From Deltaproteobacteria bacterium PRO3 (GTDB lineage: Bacteria > UBA10199 > DSSB01), in NCBI GenBank assembly GCA_030263375.1, contig SZOV01000013.1, forward strand, positions 1-48,631: a stretch of 48,631 nt of DNA, written 5' to 3'. The notes under the pieces are model-generated. The model saw only the letters and a list, made by a program, of their open reading frames with translations. It was not told where the DNA came from and made no database searches. Position 1 is the stretch's first letter. The number at the start of each line of letters is the position of its first letter. Positions 20,101-25,894 of the stretch are shown here, in pieces. The translations under genes were made by a program, and so were the position numbers.

Positions 20101-23100
20101 TACGGCCGCCGGTCAGAGCGTTCACGCCCTTGTGGGCGGCCAACATCTGCAGATCCATGGCGAGATTCTGCAAAAACATCAGACCCAAGGGCGCATTGTC
20201 GTCTTCGAGCAGTCCTGTTTTTTTATTGATGATACCGCCCAGGGTGAAAGCGCTGGCGTTCAACAGACGGTGACCCGTCCAAAGGCCGACCTGTCCGGCG
20301 CGGTTGACGACGAATTTCCCTTGGCTCTTGAGCAGAGCGGCTTCGGCTTGGCCGGCGACCTTAAACCAAGGAATATGCTCGGCCCGTTTCCCGATCACGG
20401 ACATCAGTTTTCCGGAACCGTGCACCAGGGCAAAGGGCGCGATCCCCACCAACATTTCGTGCCAAAAACGATCCATGCTGAATCGATTGGTCCCGGTGAC
20501 CGCGGATTCCATCAGCATGCTGCCGACGGCGAAACCGGCGTTGTCCGCCATCGCCACGAAGACGAATCCGGTCATACGAAAACCCGCGGAACCCGCGATC
20601 CGCGCCGCCCAGCCCGCCCGAGCCACCCCGCGGGCGGTCATCGCGGCCCATCCGATTTTGGCGCCGGCACTGAAAATGCGCCCGACGCCGAAGGAGCCTA
20701 TCGTCGTGATCGCGCTGACGAAGGCGTCGCCGTAGCGCCCCTCGATGATGGCGGGAACGATCAGGATGTCCTTGACGGCTTTCCAAATGGCGTCCTTCTG
20801 GGCCTTCCATTTGGCGGCGTCGGGGATGCGGTTTTTCACCAATTCCTTGGCCTGTTTCGAGACGAAGGGATCGTCCATCAAACCGGCGGCGATATTCATC
20901 GCGAAATCGAAGTCCTCCCGGCTCAGCAGTTTTTCCGCCAGCTTCAGGGTCTCGCCCGCCATCTGCACGTCGCTTAAGGCCGGATTGGCCATGGTCTTAA
21001 TGTAGGCCATGGTATCCTGACCCCGCCCCGTGCTTTCCAATAAGACGAAGACGGAGACATACCGGGAATCTCCGCGGAGTTTGTCGATCGCCTCTTGGAG
21101 GGTCCGGCATTCTCCGCTTTCACAAAGGCGCTGCGCCTCGGTGAGAAAGGCCTGCGCCTCCTCCCGAAATTTATTGGCCTCCTCCATTTTCCCCGACAAT
21201 AGGTATTCCGCGCTGTCCCGGTTGGGGCCGTAGCGTTTGTCGACCTCCGCCATCAGGAGCCCCGAGAGAAACTCCATCGGATAGCCGACCCGCTGCTTAA
21301 ATTGAATCCCGTCGATGCCGGCGAGAAACTGTTTAGCAACCGTGTTGCCCTGAATTTCCGAAAGCAGCTTTTTGGCCTCGTCCAGATTGCCGTCGATCAT
21401 CTGGATCTTCGCCCGGGCCATGACGGCGGTCTCGTGCAGCGCCTGATCCGCCTTGGTCTCGGTCTTGGCGCCCGGATCCAGGTCGGCGATTTTTTGCAGG
21501 TATTTCTTGGCCGAGGCGTCCATCCCGGAGTTTTCGTAGATCTGCGAAAGAATGAGATAATCCCCGGCGCGCTGGGCGGGTTCTTGGGTCTCCACATGCG
21601 CCACAATGGGCGCCAAGGATTCGTCCATCCTTGCTTCCAGACCCAGTTGGCCGAACATGCCGGCGGCCTCCATCCCGGCCTCGAAGCGCTTATCCAAGGG
21701 AAGGTCGGCGTTTCGCGACTCCGCCAGCTTCTGGTGGGCCTGGACGTCGACCTGGGCGAAGGCGTGAAACGACGCCCCGCCCATCACCGAGATGAAATCC
21801 ACGTCCCCGTTTTTCAGGGCTTCGTCGAAGCGGACCTGATAATCGGCTTGGACCTTGGCCCGGGTCGCCTTGACGCCGACATCGATGGGTTCAAACTTTC
21901 CGATCCCGATCAGATATTGCTGGATCATCGCCTCTTGAGTTGCGGCGCTCCCCTGATACATCGTTCGGATCTTGTCGATCTCCTGCCATTCCTGTTGGGT
22001 GATTCCCTTGTAATGGGACTCCTCAACCTTGATCCCTAGGCGGGCCGCATCCTCGGCCCGCTTCATGTAATAACCGACGATGCCTTCTTCGATCCTTGTG
22101 GAAAGACCGTGGCTCTGGCTGGTGGCCACGATGTAGTGCATGTTCTCGGGGAGTTGATGATAGAAGGCGTAGGAATGCTCCTCGATCAGGGCCTTGCCCA
22201 ACTCGGCGATAGCCTTGGTCTGAGTCTCGAGGTTGGGCGGGGCGCCGGCCTGGTCATGTTGCCATTCCCTGGTGTTCTTAACCTCGTCCGAAACCGCGGG
22301 CTCCACCTTGTGCATGATGGGGTCGTCGCCGGTGGTGAAATTTTTATTGAACAGGGCCGTCGTGGCGGCCATTTGCCGGTATTGTTCGACCCGAAATTCC
22401 AAGGGTAGATCCGGATTCGCCTCCAGATTTCTCCGCCAAAGATCGAGGTGCTTGAGTAATCTTCTTCCCACCTCTTTACGCACCTCGGGCTTCGAGAGAT
22501 CCTGGGTTGCCATCAGCGCAAGGTCGGCCTCCACCAAGGCCGCATTTTGACGCAGGGTGGCTTGCCTTTCCTCCGGTTTGTAGAGACTGAACTCCGGACC
22601 GTAGGACTTCATTTCCCGTTCCGTAGAGCTTTCCAGCAAAGGCACCCGGGATTCGATGGCCACTTCGAGGTAGTCTCGCCCTTCCTTGAGTTTTTTATCG
22701 ACCTCCGCCACGTTCAGCGAATCGCGGTCCCATTCAAAAAATGCCCGCGCCGCAACCAGGCCCTGGACTTCCTCCGTCGAGACCACAAAGCAATCCCCTT
22801 GCAGGGAGCGGGCTAAACGTCGCGCATCGTTCAAAACTTGATTTTCATAAGTTTCTTCGCCGGGCTTCGGCCTGAGACCCGTGCCGCGCAGGGCTAGGGC
22901 CATCTGCTGGTTTAAATTAAGGAGCTCGATGTTTCCAAGCGTCTCGTTGACTTCACGAACGTGGATGGATTGCTGGGCATAGTTTCTAAATTGTTCGATC
23001 AGTTGACTGACCTTGGGCTCATTGCCCAGCTCCGCATAAAGCTTGAGGGCCTGGAGCCCGGCCTCCAAATCCCCGGCCGGGTCAGGATGAAGTGTGGATT

Positions 23101-25894
23101 CATCGTATCGCTTCTCCAAGACCTTGGCCTGTTCATTTTTCTCAAAATATATCTTGAGGCCTTGCTCGGAGATATAAGGCGTGAGCAATTTTAGTTTAGT
23201 GACGTCAAAGCCCTCATCGTACTGGCGGAGCAATTGATCGAAGGCGCTTTGGTCCCAAGCGGGACCTCCCGTTTTCTCGTAATTCGCTCGAAGGTTTTTC
23301 TGGAATTCCGGATCCCGGATAATTCCCTTCATCTTTTTGAGGATGGCCTCTTGGGGCTCAAAGACGCCTCCCGCGACTTGGGTCGTGGGTATTTTCAGGT
23401 TGAGCTCCCAGGTGGCGTTCCAGTTTTCTAAAAAGAGCTGAGGGTTTCGCGCCAATACATCGGCGTTCTGACCGACGATCCGCTCCCAAGCCTCGAAGTC
23501 GCGGACGATATGGTCGTAGTCCAGGAGTCCCAACTCCAAATCGATCTGGATCACTAGGCGGATTTGAGAGAGCTGGGCCTTAGGGTCGACGCATTTGTCC
23601 TTCGGCTCCAGGTTGGCAAGCAGGTCCTGGCGCAACTCCTTCATCTCGGCGTCCAGGGCGTCCAACTCGGCTTGGTAGGTGCCCTTTTTCCCGGCATATC
23701 CGATCGACTTGAGGTGGGCGCTATGCTCCTCCGCCTGTTGGGCGTCCGCTTTGGCCTTTTCGAACACATCCGTCACCGGCTTCACCACTTGGCCAAGACC
23801 GGTAGGGCCCAAAAATACATCTTTTGCCAGCGAGGCCATGGAGGTCGCGTCGTCGAGTTTTTCGGGTTCCTTGGGCAGCACCCCGACATAGACCATGGTC
23901 CCCTGCGCTTCATTGTATTGGACGCGGAGCTGATAGAACTCCCGGACCATCTTCTGGTCCTCAAAGCGTTCGGATTTCGAGGCCTCCGGGAACGATTTTA
24001 AGACGAGACTCAATGCCTCAAGTTTGGCCAGACTCTCTTGGGCCAGCTTTTGCTCGGCCTCGCCGGTCTCGTAAGCGAAGCGTTTGAAGTTATCCACCTC
24101 CGTCTGATACTCCGCACGCACCTGTTTGCGATAACGCGCCGCAAAATCCCGATAATCCGCCGGCAAGGCGTCTCGCCCCGCGATATTCACCACTGCCTGG
24201 TAGTCGGCCATCGCCGACGCCCCCAAGCCCAGCTTGTCTTGGGCCTGGGCACGGAGGAGATAGGCGTCGATGTCCTTGGGATTTTTTTGGATCGCGTGGG
24301 TCGCGGCCTCCACGGCCTTTTGATAGTCCGGAACTCCCGGATCCGGGCCCGATGGGGCGCCCTCCGGAACCAAGCCCGCTTCGCGGCTGTGAATCTCGCC
24401 GGAGGCCAGGTCCAGCCGCGCTTTAAGCCGAAGGGTGCGGCCCGCCTCGTCCGCCGGCAGATCCCCGACTTTCTTAAAGGGTTCTTCCAATAGGCCCCGG
24501 GCCGTTTGGACGATGGCCTTGGCCTTCTCATGCTCCCCGCTCCGGGAGCATTGCCGGGCCTCCTCCAATTTTTCGGTCATCAGCTTTTCGGCCTTGTCGC
24601 GGGGCAGAACCTTGTAGGCAAGGTCCCAGCGCCCCTCGGCGAGATGAAGATCGGCCAAGGCCCGGCGGTCCGCGGCATTCGCCGGCTCGATGCGCAGGGC
24701 GTTTTCATAGGCTGCGACGGCGGAGGCATAGTTTTTCCTCCCGGCATGGAATTCGCCCAGCTTCCGGCTCTTTTCGGCCGAGTTGGGATCGTAATGCGCC
24801 GCGGCGGCGAGGTGTTTCGCCTTCGTCTTGTCGTCACGGGCCGCATCGGCGCGGCCCTGATGGTAGGCGGAGAGTTTTTGCGAAGCGGAGAGTTTTTCGA
24901 ATTCGGCTTGCCCGGCGGCATCCTTGAATTTCGGCTTCGGAAGCTCGATTCCCAATTCCTGGACGCGAGGGTCCTTGCCGTTTTGATCCCAAAAGGCCAG
25001 GACCTGCGCCGCGGTCAGAACCCGCTCCGCACCGCTCTTCCCGGTGGGAAGCGCCCCGGCCATCAGCTCGGTCGGAATTCCCCGAGCCCGCAAGGCCTCG
25101 TAGATTCCATGAACCTCGGGATTCGTCTTGGCGTCGAAATCCAAGCGCCAAGGCTTGCCCATTTCGTCGGCGAGCATCGCCTTCTCGCGGTATTTTTGGG
25201 CCTTGGCCGCCTCGCCGTCTTTTGCCAGGTTTCGAGCCACGCCTTCAAAAAGCTCGCGGGCGTCGGCATGACGGCCTCCGCGAACCAATTCGGCGCCCAC
25301 AAAATATATCGTCGGATTCTTTTTGATCCCCGCATCCGGCAAGGTCTGCAGCCAGCGGATCAGATCGGGAATCTCCTTGAGCGGGGCATTTCGCACGGCT
25401 TGCGCGGCATGTTCGCGTCCCGCCTTGGCATCTCCCTGCCGATAAAGCAGATCGGACAAATGCTTTCGCGCTTGGACGTCGCCGGGATCCAGGTCGACCG
25501 CCATACGGTAAGCCCGTTCGGCGTTTCCGATCAGGTCCCGGTAGGTCTTTTTATTACCATTGTCCCGGCCTTTGACCTGCCCGGCGCGCTTTTCAAATTC
25601 CCGGCCCTTTTCCACCAGACTTTTGGCGCCGGCCTTGGGTTCGCCGGTCAGGATGGCCTTGGCCTCCTCGTCGCCGAAGCCGAGGGCGCGGAAGGTCTTT
25701 TGCAGAACTTCGATCTGCTTTTGAATCTTGGGGGAGAACTTGTCGAAATGGCTCAGGACGTAGGCGACGATCTCCTTGCCCTCGACCTTGCCGTCGCCGT
25801 TGCGGTCGTATTCTCGCTCGGAGATCTTGGCCTCTTGCAGCCACTGGGAAAAAGTGCCGTAAAGCCCGCGATTTCCCTCAATTCCGTTGGCCAT
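8126..25894 (-). CDS. Giant multidomain protein (5922 aa): EF-hand, TPR-like, kinase, RelA/SpoT synthetase, DHH-like, HD, PP2C, FHA-like modules
   Basis: One uninterrupted 17.8-kb frame. Order by residue: canonical EF-hand loop DRNGDGKVEGKE (30-41); TPR-like helices (about 110-1700); Gly/Ala-rich hydrophobic module (about 1715-1930); helical region; low-complexity linker (about 2365-2445); FHA-like beta module (about 2455-2510); small kinase (about 2520-2690); RelA/SpoT synthetase (about 2740-3000); linker and FHA-like module (about 3030-3215); unknown domain; another FHA-like module (about 3430-3560); DHH-like region (about 3660-4000); HD domain (about 4425-4570); linker and two FHA-like modules (about 4745-5030); PP2C (about 5085-5475); linker and unknown C-terminal domain. 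There is no signal peptide. The start codon lies inside the end of the 1257-aa gene (17-nt overlap) behind a purine-rich site, so translation is coupled. The enzyme domains retain key residues, arguing against decay. I know no described family with this combination. A cell-delivered multi-effector protein or a giant signalling scaffold would both fit. Confidence 0.93.
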   Translation of the reverse strand: MANGIEGNRGLYGTFSQWLQEAKISEREYDRNGDGKVEGKEIVAYVLSHFDKFSPKIQKQIEVLQKTFRALGFGDEEAKAILTGEPKAGAKSLVEKGREFEKRAGQVKGRDNGNKKTYRDLIGNAERAYRMAVDLDPGDVQARKHLSDLLYRQGDAKAGREHAAQAVRNAPLKEIPDLIRWLQTLPDAGIKKNPTIYFVGAELVRGGRHADARELFEGVARNLAKDGEAAKAQKYREKAMLADEMGKPWRLDFDAKTNPEVHGIYEALRARGIPTELMAGALPTGKSGAERVLTAAQVLAFWDQNGKDPRVQELGIELPKPKFKDAAGQAEFEKLSASQKLSAYHQGRADAARDDKTKAKHLAAAAHYDPNSAEKSRKLGEFHAGRKNYASAVAAYENALRIEPANAADRRALADLHLAEGRWDLAYKVLPRDKAEKLMTEKLEEARQCSRSGEHEKAKAIVQTARGLLEEPFKKVGDLPADEAGRTLRLKARLDLASGEIHSREAGLVPEGAPSGPDPGVPDYQKAVEAATHAIQKNPKDIDAYLLRAQAQDKLGLGASAMADYQAVVNIAGRDALPADYRDFAARYRKQVRAEYQTEVDNFKRFAYETGEAEQKLAQESLAKLEALSLVLKSFPEASKSERFEDQKMVREFYQLRVQYNEAQGTMVYVGVLPKEPEKLDDATSMASLAKDVFLGPTGLGQVVKPVTDVFEKAKADAQQAEEHSAHLKSIGYAGKKGTYQAELDALDAEMKELRQDLLANLEPKDKCVDPKAQLSQIRLVIQIDLELGLLDYDHIVRDFEAWERIVGQNADVLARNPQLFLENWNATWELNLKIPTTQVAGGVFEPQEAILKKMKGIIRDPEFQKNLRANYEKTGGPAWDQSAFDQLLRQYDEGFDVTKLKLLTPYISEQGLKIYFEKNEQAKVLEKRYDESTLHPDPAGDLEAGLQALKLYAELGNEPKVSQLIEQFRNYAQQSIHVREVNETLGNIELLNLNQQMALALRGTGLRPKPGEETYENQVLNDARRLARSLQGDCFVVSTEEVQGLVAARAFFEWDRDSLNVAEVDKKLKEGRDYLEVAIESRVPLLESSTEREMKSYGPEFSLYKPEERQATLRQNAALVEADLALMATQDLSKPEVRKEVGRRLLKHLDLWRRNLEANPDLPLEFRVEQYRQMAATTALFNKNFTTGDDPIMHKVEPAVSDEVKNTREWQHDQAGAPPNLETQTKAIAELGKALIEEHSYAFYHQLPENMHYIVATSQSHGLSTRIEEGIVGYYMKRAEDAARLGIKVEESHYKGITQQEWQEIDKIRTMYQGSAATQEAMIQQYLIGIGKFEPIDVGVKATRAKVQADYQVRFDEALKNGDVDFISVMGGASFHAFAQVDVQAHQKLAESRNADLPLDKRFEAGMEAAGMFGQLGLEARMDESLAPIVAHVETQEPAQRAGDYLILSQIYENSGMDASAKKYLQKIADLDPGAKTETKADQALHETAVMARAKIQMIDGNLDEAKKLLSEIQGNTVAKQFLAGIDGIQFKQRVGYPMEFLSGLLMAEVDKRYGPNRDSAEYLLSGKMEEANKFREEAQAFLTEAQRLCESGECRTLQEAIDKLRGDSRYVSVFVLLESTGRGQDTMAYIKTMANPALSDVQMAGETLKLAEKLLSREDFDFAMNIAAGLMDDPFVSKQAKELVKNRIPDAAKWKAQKDAIWKAVKDILIVPAIIEGRYGDAFVSAITTIGSFGVGRIFSAGAKIGWAAMTARGVARAGWAARIAGSAGFRMTGFVFVAMADNAGFAVGSMLMESAVTGTNRFSMDRFWHEMLVGIAPFALVHGSGKLMSVIGKRAEHIPWFKVAGQAEAALLKSQGKFVVNRAGQVGLWTGHRLLNASAFTLGGIINKKTGLLEDDNAPLGLMFLQNLAMDLQMLAAHKGVNALTGGRMDAMDRKADQKMYLAASMAKLHIPGKHPAAEAMVAFLPHYADALAQKRGKPLSSNELAKEVGNLNDGILEVLKIGGMTKGDGFEAARMQWFLHAAKENLSGKDLREFAKQIGEVSGLDRVAADLLPKDGFSKSDRDAMNGHLMLWAMSRWKDPALARKKMQEMVELSPKIAEKLNVAIDGILGPGGSKTVAGQRLREAFLGRALEAGKDPAQVLTLLDGAANQGPFLGSSMDTLLAANHITDPAAKLHLVEWMMEKGFDLASFNYLLKEVGNGEVILKFEDGKLFTERVPPDSQAAQRQTVKGALTERGLRVRGRDAVKLARDLKLGRHLRSKQDRTDYAEMILRAAMEGKVPLDKAKELFLAVQPTLKRHIPATDLPAVEAAVFHEILAGNISTDQAWALATRLANGDIALDVQGIGRMSVRYVPVPETAKPDVAVPGDSPTLTRPRDQDASPPTGGGDGTQVSSGRGRRKPAADDGQDQAAAYAGDTRVDDKAASRAAEEPLAWKPTGDGGQEAKLGGGVLKTDKQGSLTLEFPDAKDPVSLKHNGRELRLESDDILQIRAGDTLEIDGARYVRSGNELRPFTQPTPGKVLADGGNGKIFDNGDGSVTKQGKTRKVMTADGIVREIDPATAFDNEQRALAFVQDMAAREPALTDFAPALIGRTGAGELVIGKVPGKTLENLSVAERKAIPEQAWKDFETALRRLGEAGLYHGDMNPQNVLWDGKKLRLIDFGNAQFKVADNNDMKRFQDMKADARSDRADFPIRSYTVSKGAEAIPDVPFEPAKAVGKGGDAVNPLHSEVDYLVNTDTPFTEMAKRYQERLKGLTKDSPEYLKALAEYKGERDRIATALVQEHSPALDKAEGSFLKYLQDLTGSQKVWDKIHGKYEFLNRPEGMEILPPHGRLKDPADVVSKLMRRGWKSMEPFTDLAATRVVVDSYTDVHSVIAAITDKYPIRLVRDANGQILKDGKGEPIRDWNRITRLVAGDKQWGYRAIHLAVEYTLPNGKKVPVEVQIMTRGNYEWGEIQHDLSYKNASLPKEVKDAANDHFVEVANYLAYLDQGVSHPERPQAPDMKLIPNYETLSADSQKEIQKSFDAMAELMDRHERVAAQKDGIAVDEKSPAVRPDGGGKVIPLRPVAGDGTKVEGKGRKGQKPPPAETGDGYFEAAAFSGDPRGPVDSGPGRPMGSKGDDKGGKGSSDEPPVGLLLSADGLDGFSIRADQKKTQRWSSRDGKIPGEPWTLEVQVQGDGSFLLVPVEGSVKYHDGASWVEVPKGGLRLTGDRRLQLGEIDFQWRKPGPETGKSMVTGSRLAGEFQVGEIFDYYHGADTQATLNHFTKREDAWGTEAKAFEKDLGRLKGLYQEYYSLVEAYRKEPTIDGRKELNRKWEAIEELSKKLHTSRYHRMEGQHAWMVRVRETELFPLETFLGMAEFQALNEARDRPDGKAVFTYEVVFAKPEELPGFEGAWGQVPFDKFVRIEATVRDWKTAQKLVGEMKQNGDLHVVEDFSLSPDGKSGRAVVEIWGEKPRRVEIRFGLRGSAAAKPSARLKFSGLDISGLKPGDLVIQDGDAARSIDFHKKYSHHVRLPQGDLLVKWDPTQGTYTAIWFGKEPLKIQDASGEVRTLEPSRHGRPATTQPLRGDERLAVGDRKIRLLTPKAAADEAVLRAQIREKRRKLEVMRASVERMKTNREDPAKIAESEKSLAEAEADFAKSLRRQRHTAEGIPYAEATHAQIGTANLPEGPGVAAFKSIQDIEAKADKIAQAAPDAERIARYVEHLVDKKGLSRPDAEVQAQRWAEQVIVDARAHQAGRTHIYDTSLPLKPETAHLDKATVDHHGRFANPLNSTEQLLGKMEATLETVKGNAEALDAAAKDAAAMAAARRGFAEAGVRKPKEAQVVEVAAAIRELNLKEATTDNLADGGWSVWVARNQARILADPALRKTIAEATRFEDFSAFGTVYIEEAKTKKIAELIAAGMPEPKAKALADEMACSGEIFPEGIRWQAALFQKYGEILKRNGIVGIDRFAPDKAEKVMGEALAAIDQIVYDPAARDAATAEFFGKVEEASKAASEKALISDASVHRGEVNLSFFNLDALADYSVFQQWLALPRVTPSGTPDTIQVSVRSKDPLEVSVEGQTIKADRKLQIVAIPDGRELPSQKGLLSAVQAMNRAEVAKAEALGLTPKAGEPLKPGQLPRDHFEKLWFGKDNVILPNPMKGGSLLSPKEVSAILTDGVPGAKPLGLFESTDLSKQIDKLPPKSKHLVELMSAPYDVDGILVQPDVKPIVDLIRELGPDKIEAVLERGETSSENLSRLLDRATNPNFPGHAAAVRAYLKQASAEEILFLTDTKAMFVDRLANLKLEAGGKSVSVWELLTTENPYPYLEAVQEIGYPGLRDHVLAAMALREFYHPTHTEAGAEFLAMFGIDPATHDHFPWTPKDNLERAELYVTVAKEKKNLLSAYQKAFPNAAKVDIEAFVNDLWKTLRTQDVKDTHLPYTPHGWNHSLTVMNDSAMIFESAGPVREAIVAKLKPKYGDRAEVVARELVKFIGIFHDTGYGCLHKDDSKGKHAEYSGNLFRQEFAGHMEKVFGIKSDDPLFNEIFLAIDRHGADKPGKAEYLRASEKENPFLFVIRMADNLDLTNRRMRQIQLNRPLMVALKEMYLRGQEADFQAMDEAGRKREVEKIQAKHAKAFDQAVKEGRMSRAEADRNKKLLGQLNESTYPHFAGTEQVTGYRLIQDPASGQLTVEIELAGYARGQAIAESGLLVDHPLYQVLRTYIAAQSMTYGVGPDGRGLPIKFTYRETFRATTPDGHDLPIQPDNVRVFRPKEKPGDEPPPAPRGGDDGVLAAAVGGRAPVGGLTARAEGSSGAQSVSGVLDTGDRSLPGAVLIPHQEGVFGYPFTGYRKLSVVSVDETSGQLVLASASGETLRFQYDPASLPEFVRHLDTGSHVDVLHGGGGSAFPPGFKGKGVSRPLSEDSQAALPDPAGWTAFSEGLARNEIPLPLLAPQVEEINLFVGAQDKIHPQAGLGVVVDDGANRVQTSFWGKLRREGDRWLYYPAELPEAHEVRDAFFSPKAPRPDGWIEMGEGDRFSVGFADFQIRDGVPVLTEEVVGLSARLGLHLPTDIDAAARGAAVDFVEPLFTHGDQDPQMKIVAGNVDFAWRVPVAHFPADANRGAIAIATTQGKGYSRPNEDAVMTVRGPAGETVLLDVDGMGGHGNGDAAALLVTEAFATEIPRSGDSDRAWQLANAAVRRFNGAMEEGLGREGAMAAARQLIADPATQLDGKMGSGSGAVAVQLRIEPPKQAGDPHVAKFSWIGDARGAILRRDAQGAWQWVYRTVDEGLPNQPGKVEPGRDYDWGGGRRTLAMSTHPQANVVTNSLGGESSARPKGTQDGEVPNPADPTGTSPAGEIFSRGIALRDGDMALLGSDGFWENFGSTKVVLELIRGARNSEEAVQILTAETHYRMEVLSQARAGALPEAIPGLYRFDRPEGILYTDAQGQVRHATTMYIDVGGRVYDSPDAALPVDHYKTDNFSLIGYSHDPLRPSDGPAGRGGIDPRDAGGVGSGGRPSHLAPPAMPPAPSRELVDFSKRMDDRRSAMLRKLSDAGEVQGSAKRFSTVEIQELAWLVTERGMDPQKLPRQVREAIEEYMVAFVAEYGRLYPEELERKTNPFTGEALQRPNPKRSGALIPVYDAQYRYLRSLVNRDLGKPLFGEPSPREREALVNFVARGMGLKVVDFAEAQKVLREEILARTPRAEQALRAADPNLKYYALLSLRGDQTYLPLADGAQGLNLVRFLGKIGFDQEVGVTVVRNGDAPEYRFLIGGWDHVLLQKPGERFLIHSHTKYFLNPKSQVMNKGEVTMASEAGKEHRMSAAVLFSTTDLAGMAGEALQAAREGRAVPLLYDPATRVFRNYVQHPYGMSAAEVHVDASGKVDGVVIRYAFDDKAGLNHDRLPGHKQELTDFLKKYLPDAKVQIQEVSMSELERGLPSP
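9470..10642 (-). other. PP2C-type phosphatase domain within the giant protein
   Basis: Residues about 5085-5475. PP2C metal-binding motifs are present in order: RPNEDAV (Asp 5123), DVDGMGGHGNGDAAA (Asp 5139 and 5141), GSGSGAVAV, WIGDARGAILRR, LLGSDGFWEN (about 5359) and the final KTDNFSLIGY. All metal-ligand aspartates appear intact, so Mg/Mn-dependent Ser/Thr phosphatase activity is likely. It would counterbalance kinase activity, either that of the giant itself or that encoded at the right edge of the window. Confidence 0.85.
12185..12622 (-). other. HD-type phosphohydrolase-like domain within the giant protein
   Basis: Residues about 4425-4570. An H...HD...D metal-site pattern is visible: HGWNHSL (His 4432), GIFHDTGY (His 4481, Asp 4482), then a conserved helix with DRHGADK, and RMADNLDLTNRR (Asp 4564). 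This is the layout of HD/HDc phosphohydrolases. The substrate is unknown. Because the same polypeptide carries an alarmone synthetase domain, nucleotide hydrolysis is an attractive possibility, but the HD motif is not the RelA/SpoT-type arrangement and lies about 1500 residues away. Confidence 0.7.
13895..14917 (-). other. DHH-like phosphoesterase region within the giant protein
   Basis: Residues about 3660-4000. It contains KATVDHHGRFANPLNSTEQL (Asp-His-His at 3765-3767) preceded by HIYDTSLP and followed by ATTDNLADGGWSVW. DHH phosphoesterases carry a comparable D...DHH series for two metal ions. The usual first motif (HxNPDxDA-like) is not clearly seen, so the call is tentative. Confidence 0.45.
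16895..17677 (-). other. RelA/SpoT-type alarmone synthetase domain within the giant protein
   Basis: Residues about 2740-3000. The nucleotide-binding loop GRLKDPADVVSKLMRRG (2834-2850) corresponds to GRVKxxxSIxxKM of Rel enzymes. DLAATRVVV (Asp 2859) matches DLIGIRVVV. WGYRAIHLAV (Tyr 2923, His 2927) matches NGYQSLHT, and VPVEVQIMTRG (Glu 2943) matches the catalytic EVQIRT. All expected catalytic positions are present. The domain would transfer pyrophosphate from ATP to a nucleotide or, as in toxic small synthetases, to another acceptor. The usual Rel hydrolase and TGS domains are absent next to it. The DNA here is visibly less GC-rich (roughly 43-55% in sampled lines) than its flanks. Confidence 0.85.
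17825..18337 (-). other. Small Bud32/RIO-like protein kinase domain within the giant protein
   Basis: Residues about 2520-2690. A glycine-rich start (GGNGKIFDNGDGSVTK) leads to a catalytic loop YHGDMNPQNVLWD (His 2644) and metal-binding LIDFGNAQF (Asp 2663). The compact size and the HGD rather than HRD loop resemble Bud32, RIO or LPS-kinase types. An FHA-like beta module (about 2455-2510) precedes it directly, and the alarmone synthetase domain follows. Confidence 0.78.
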
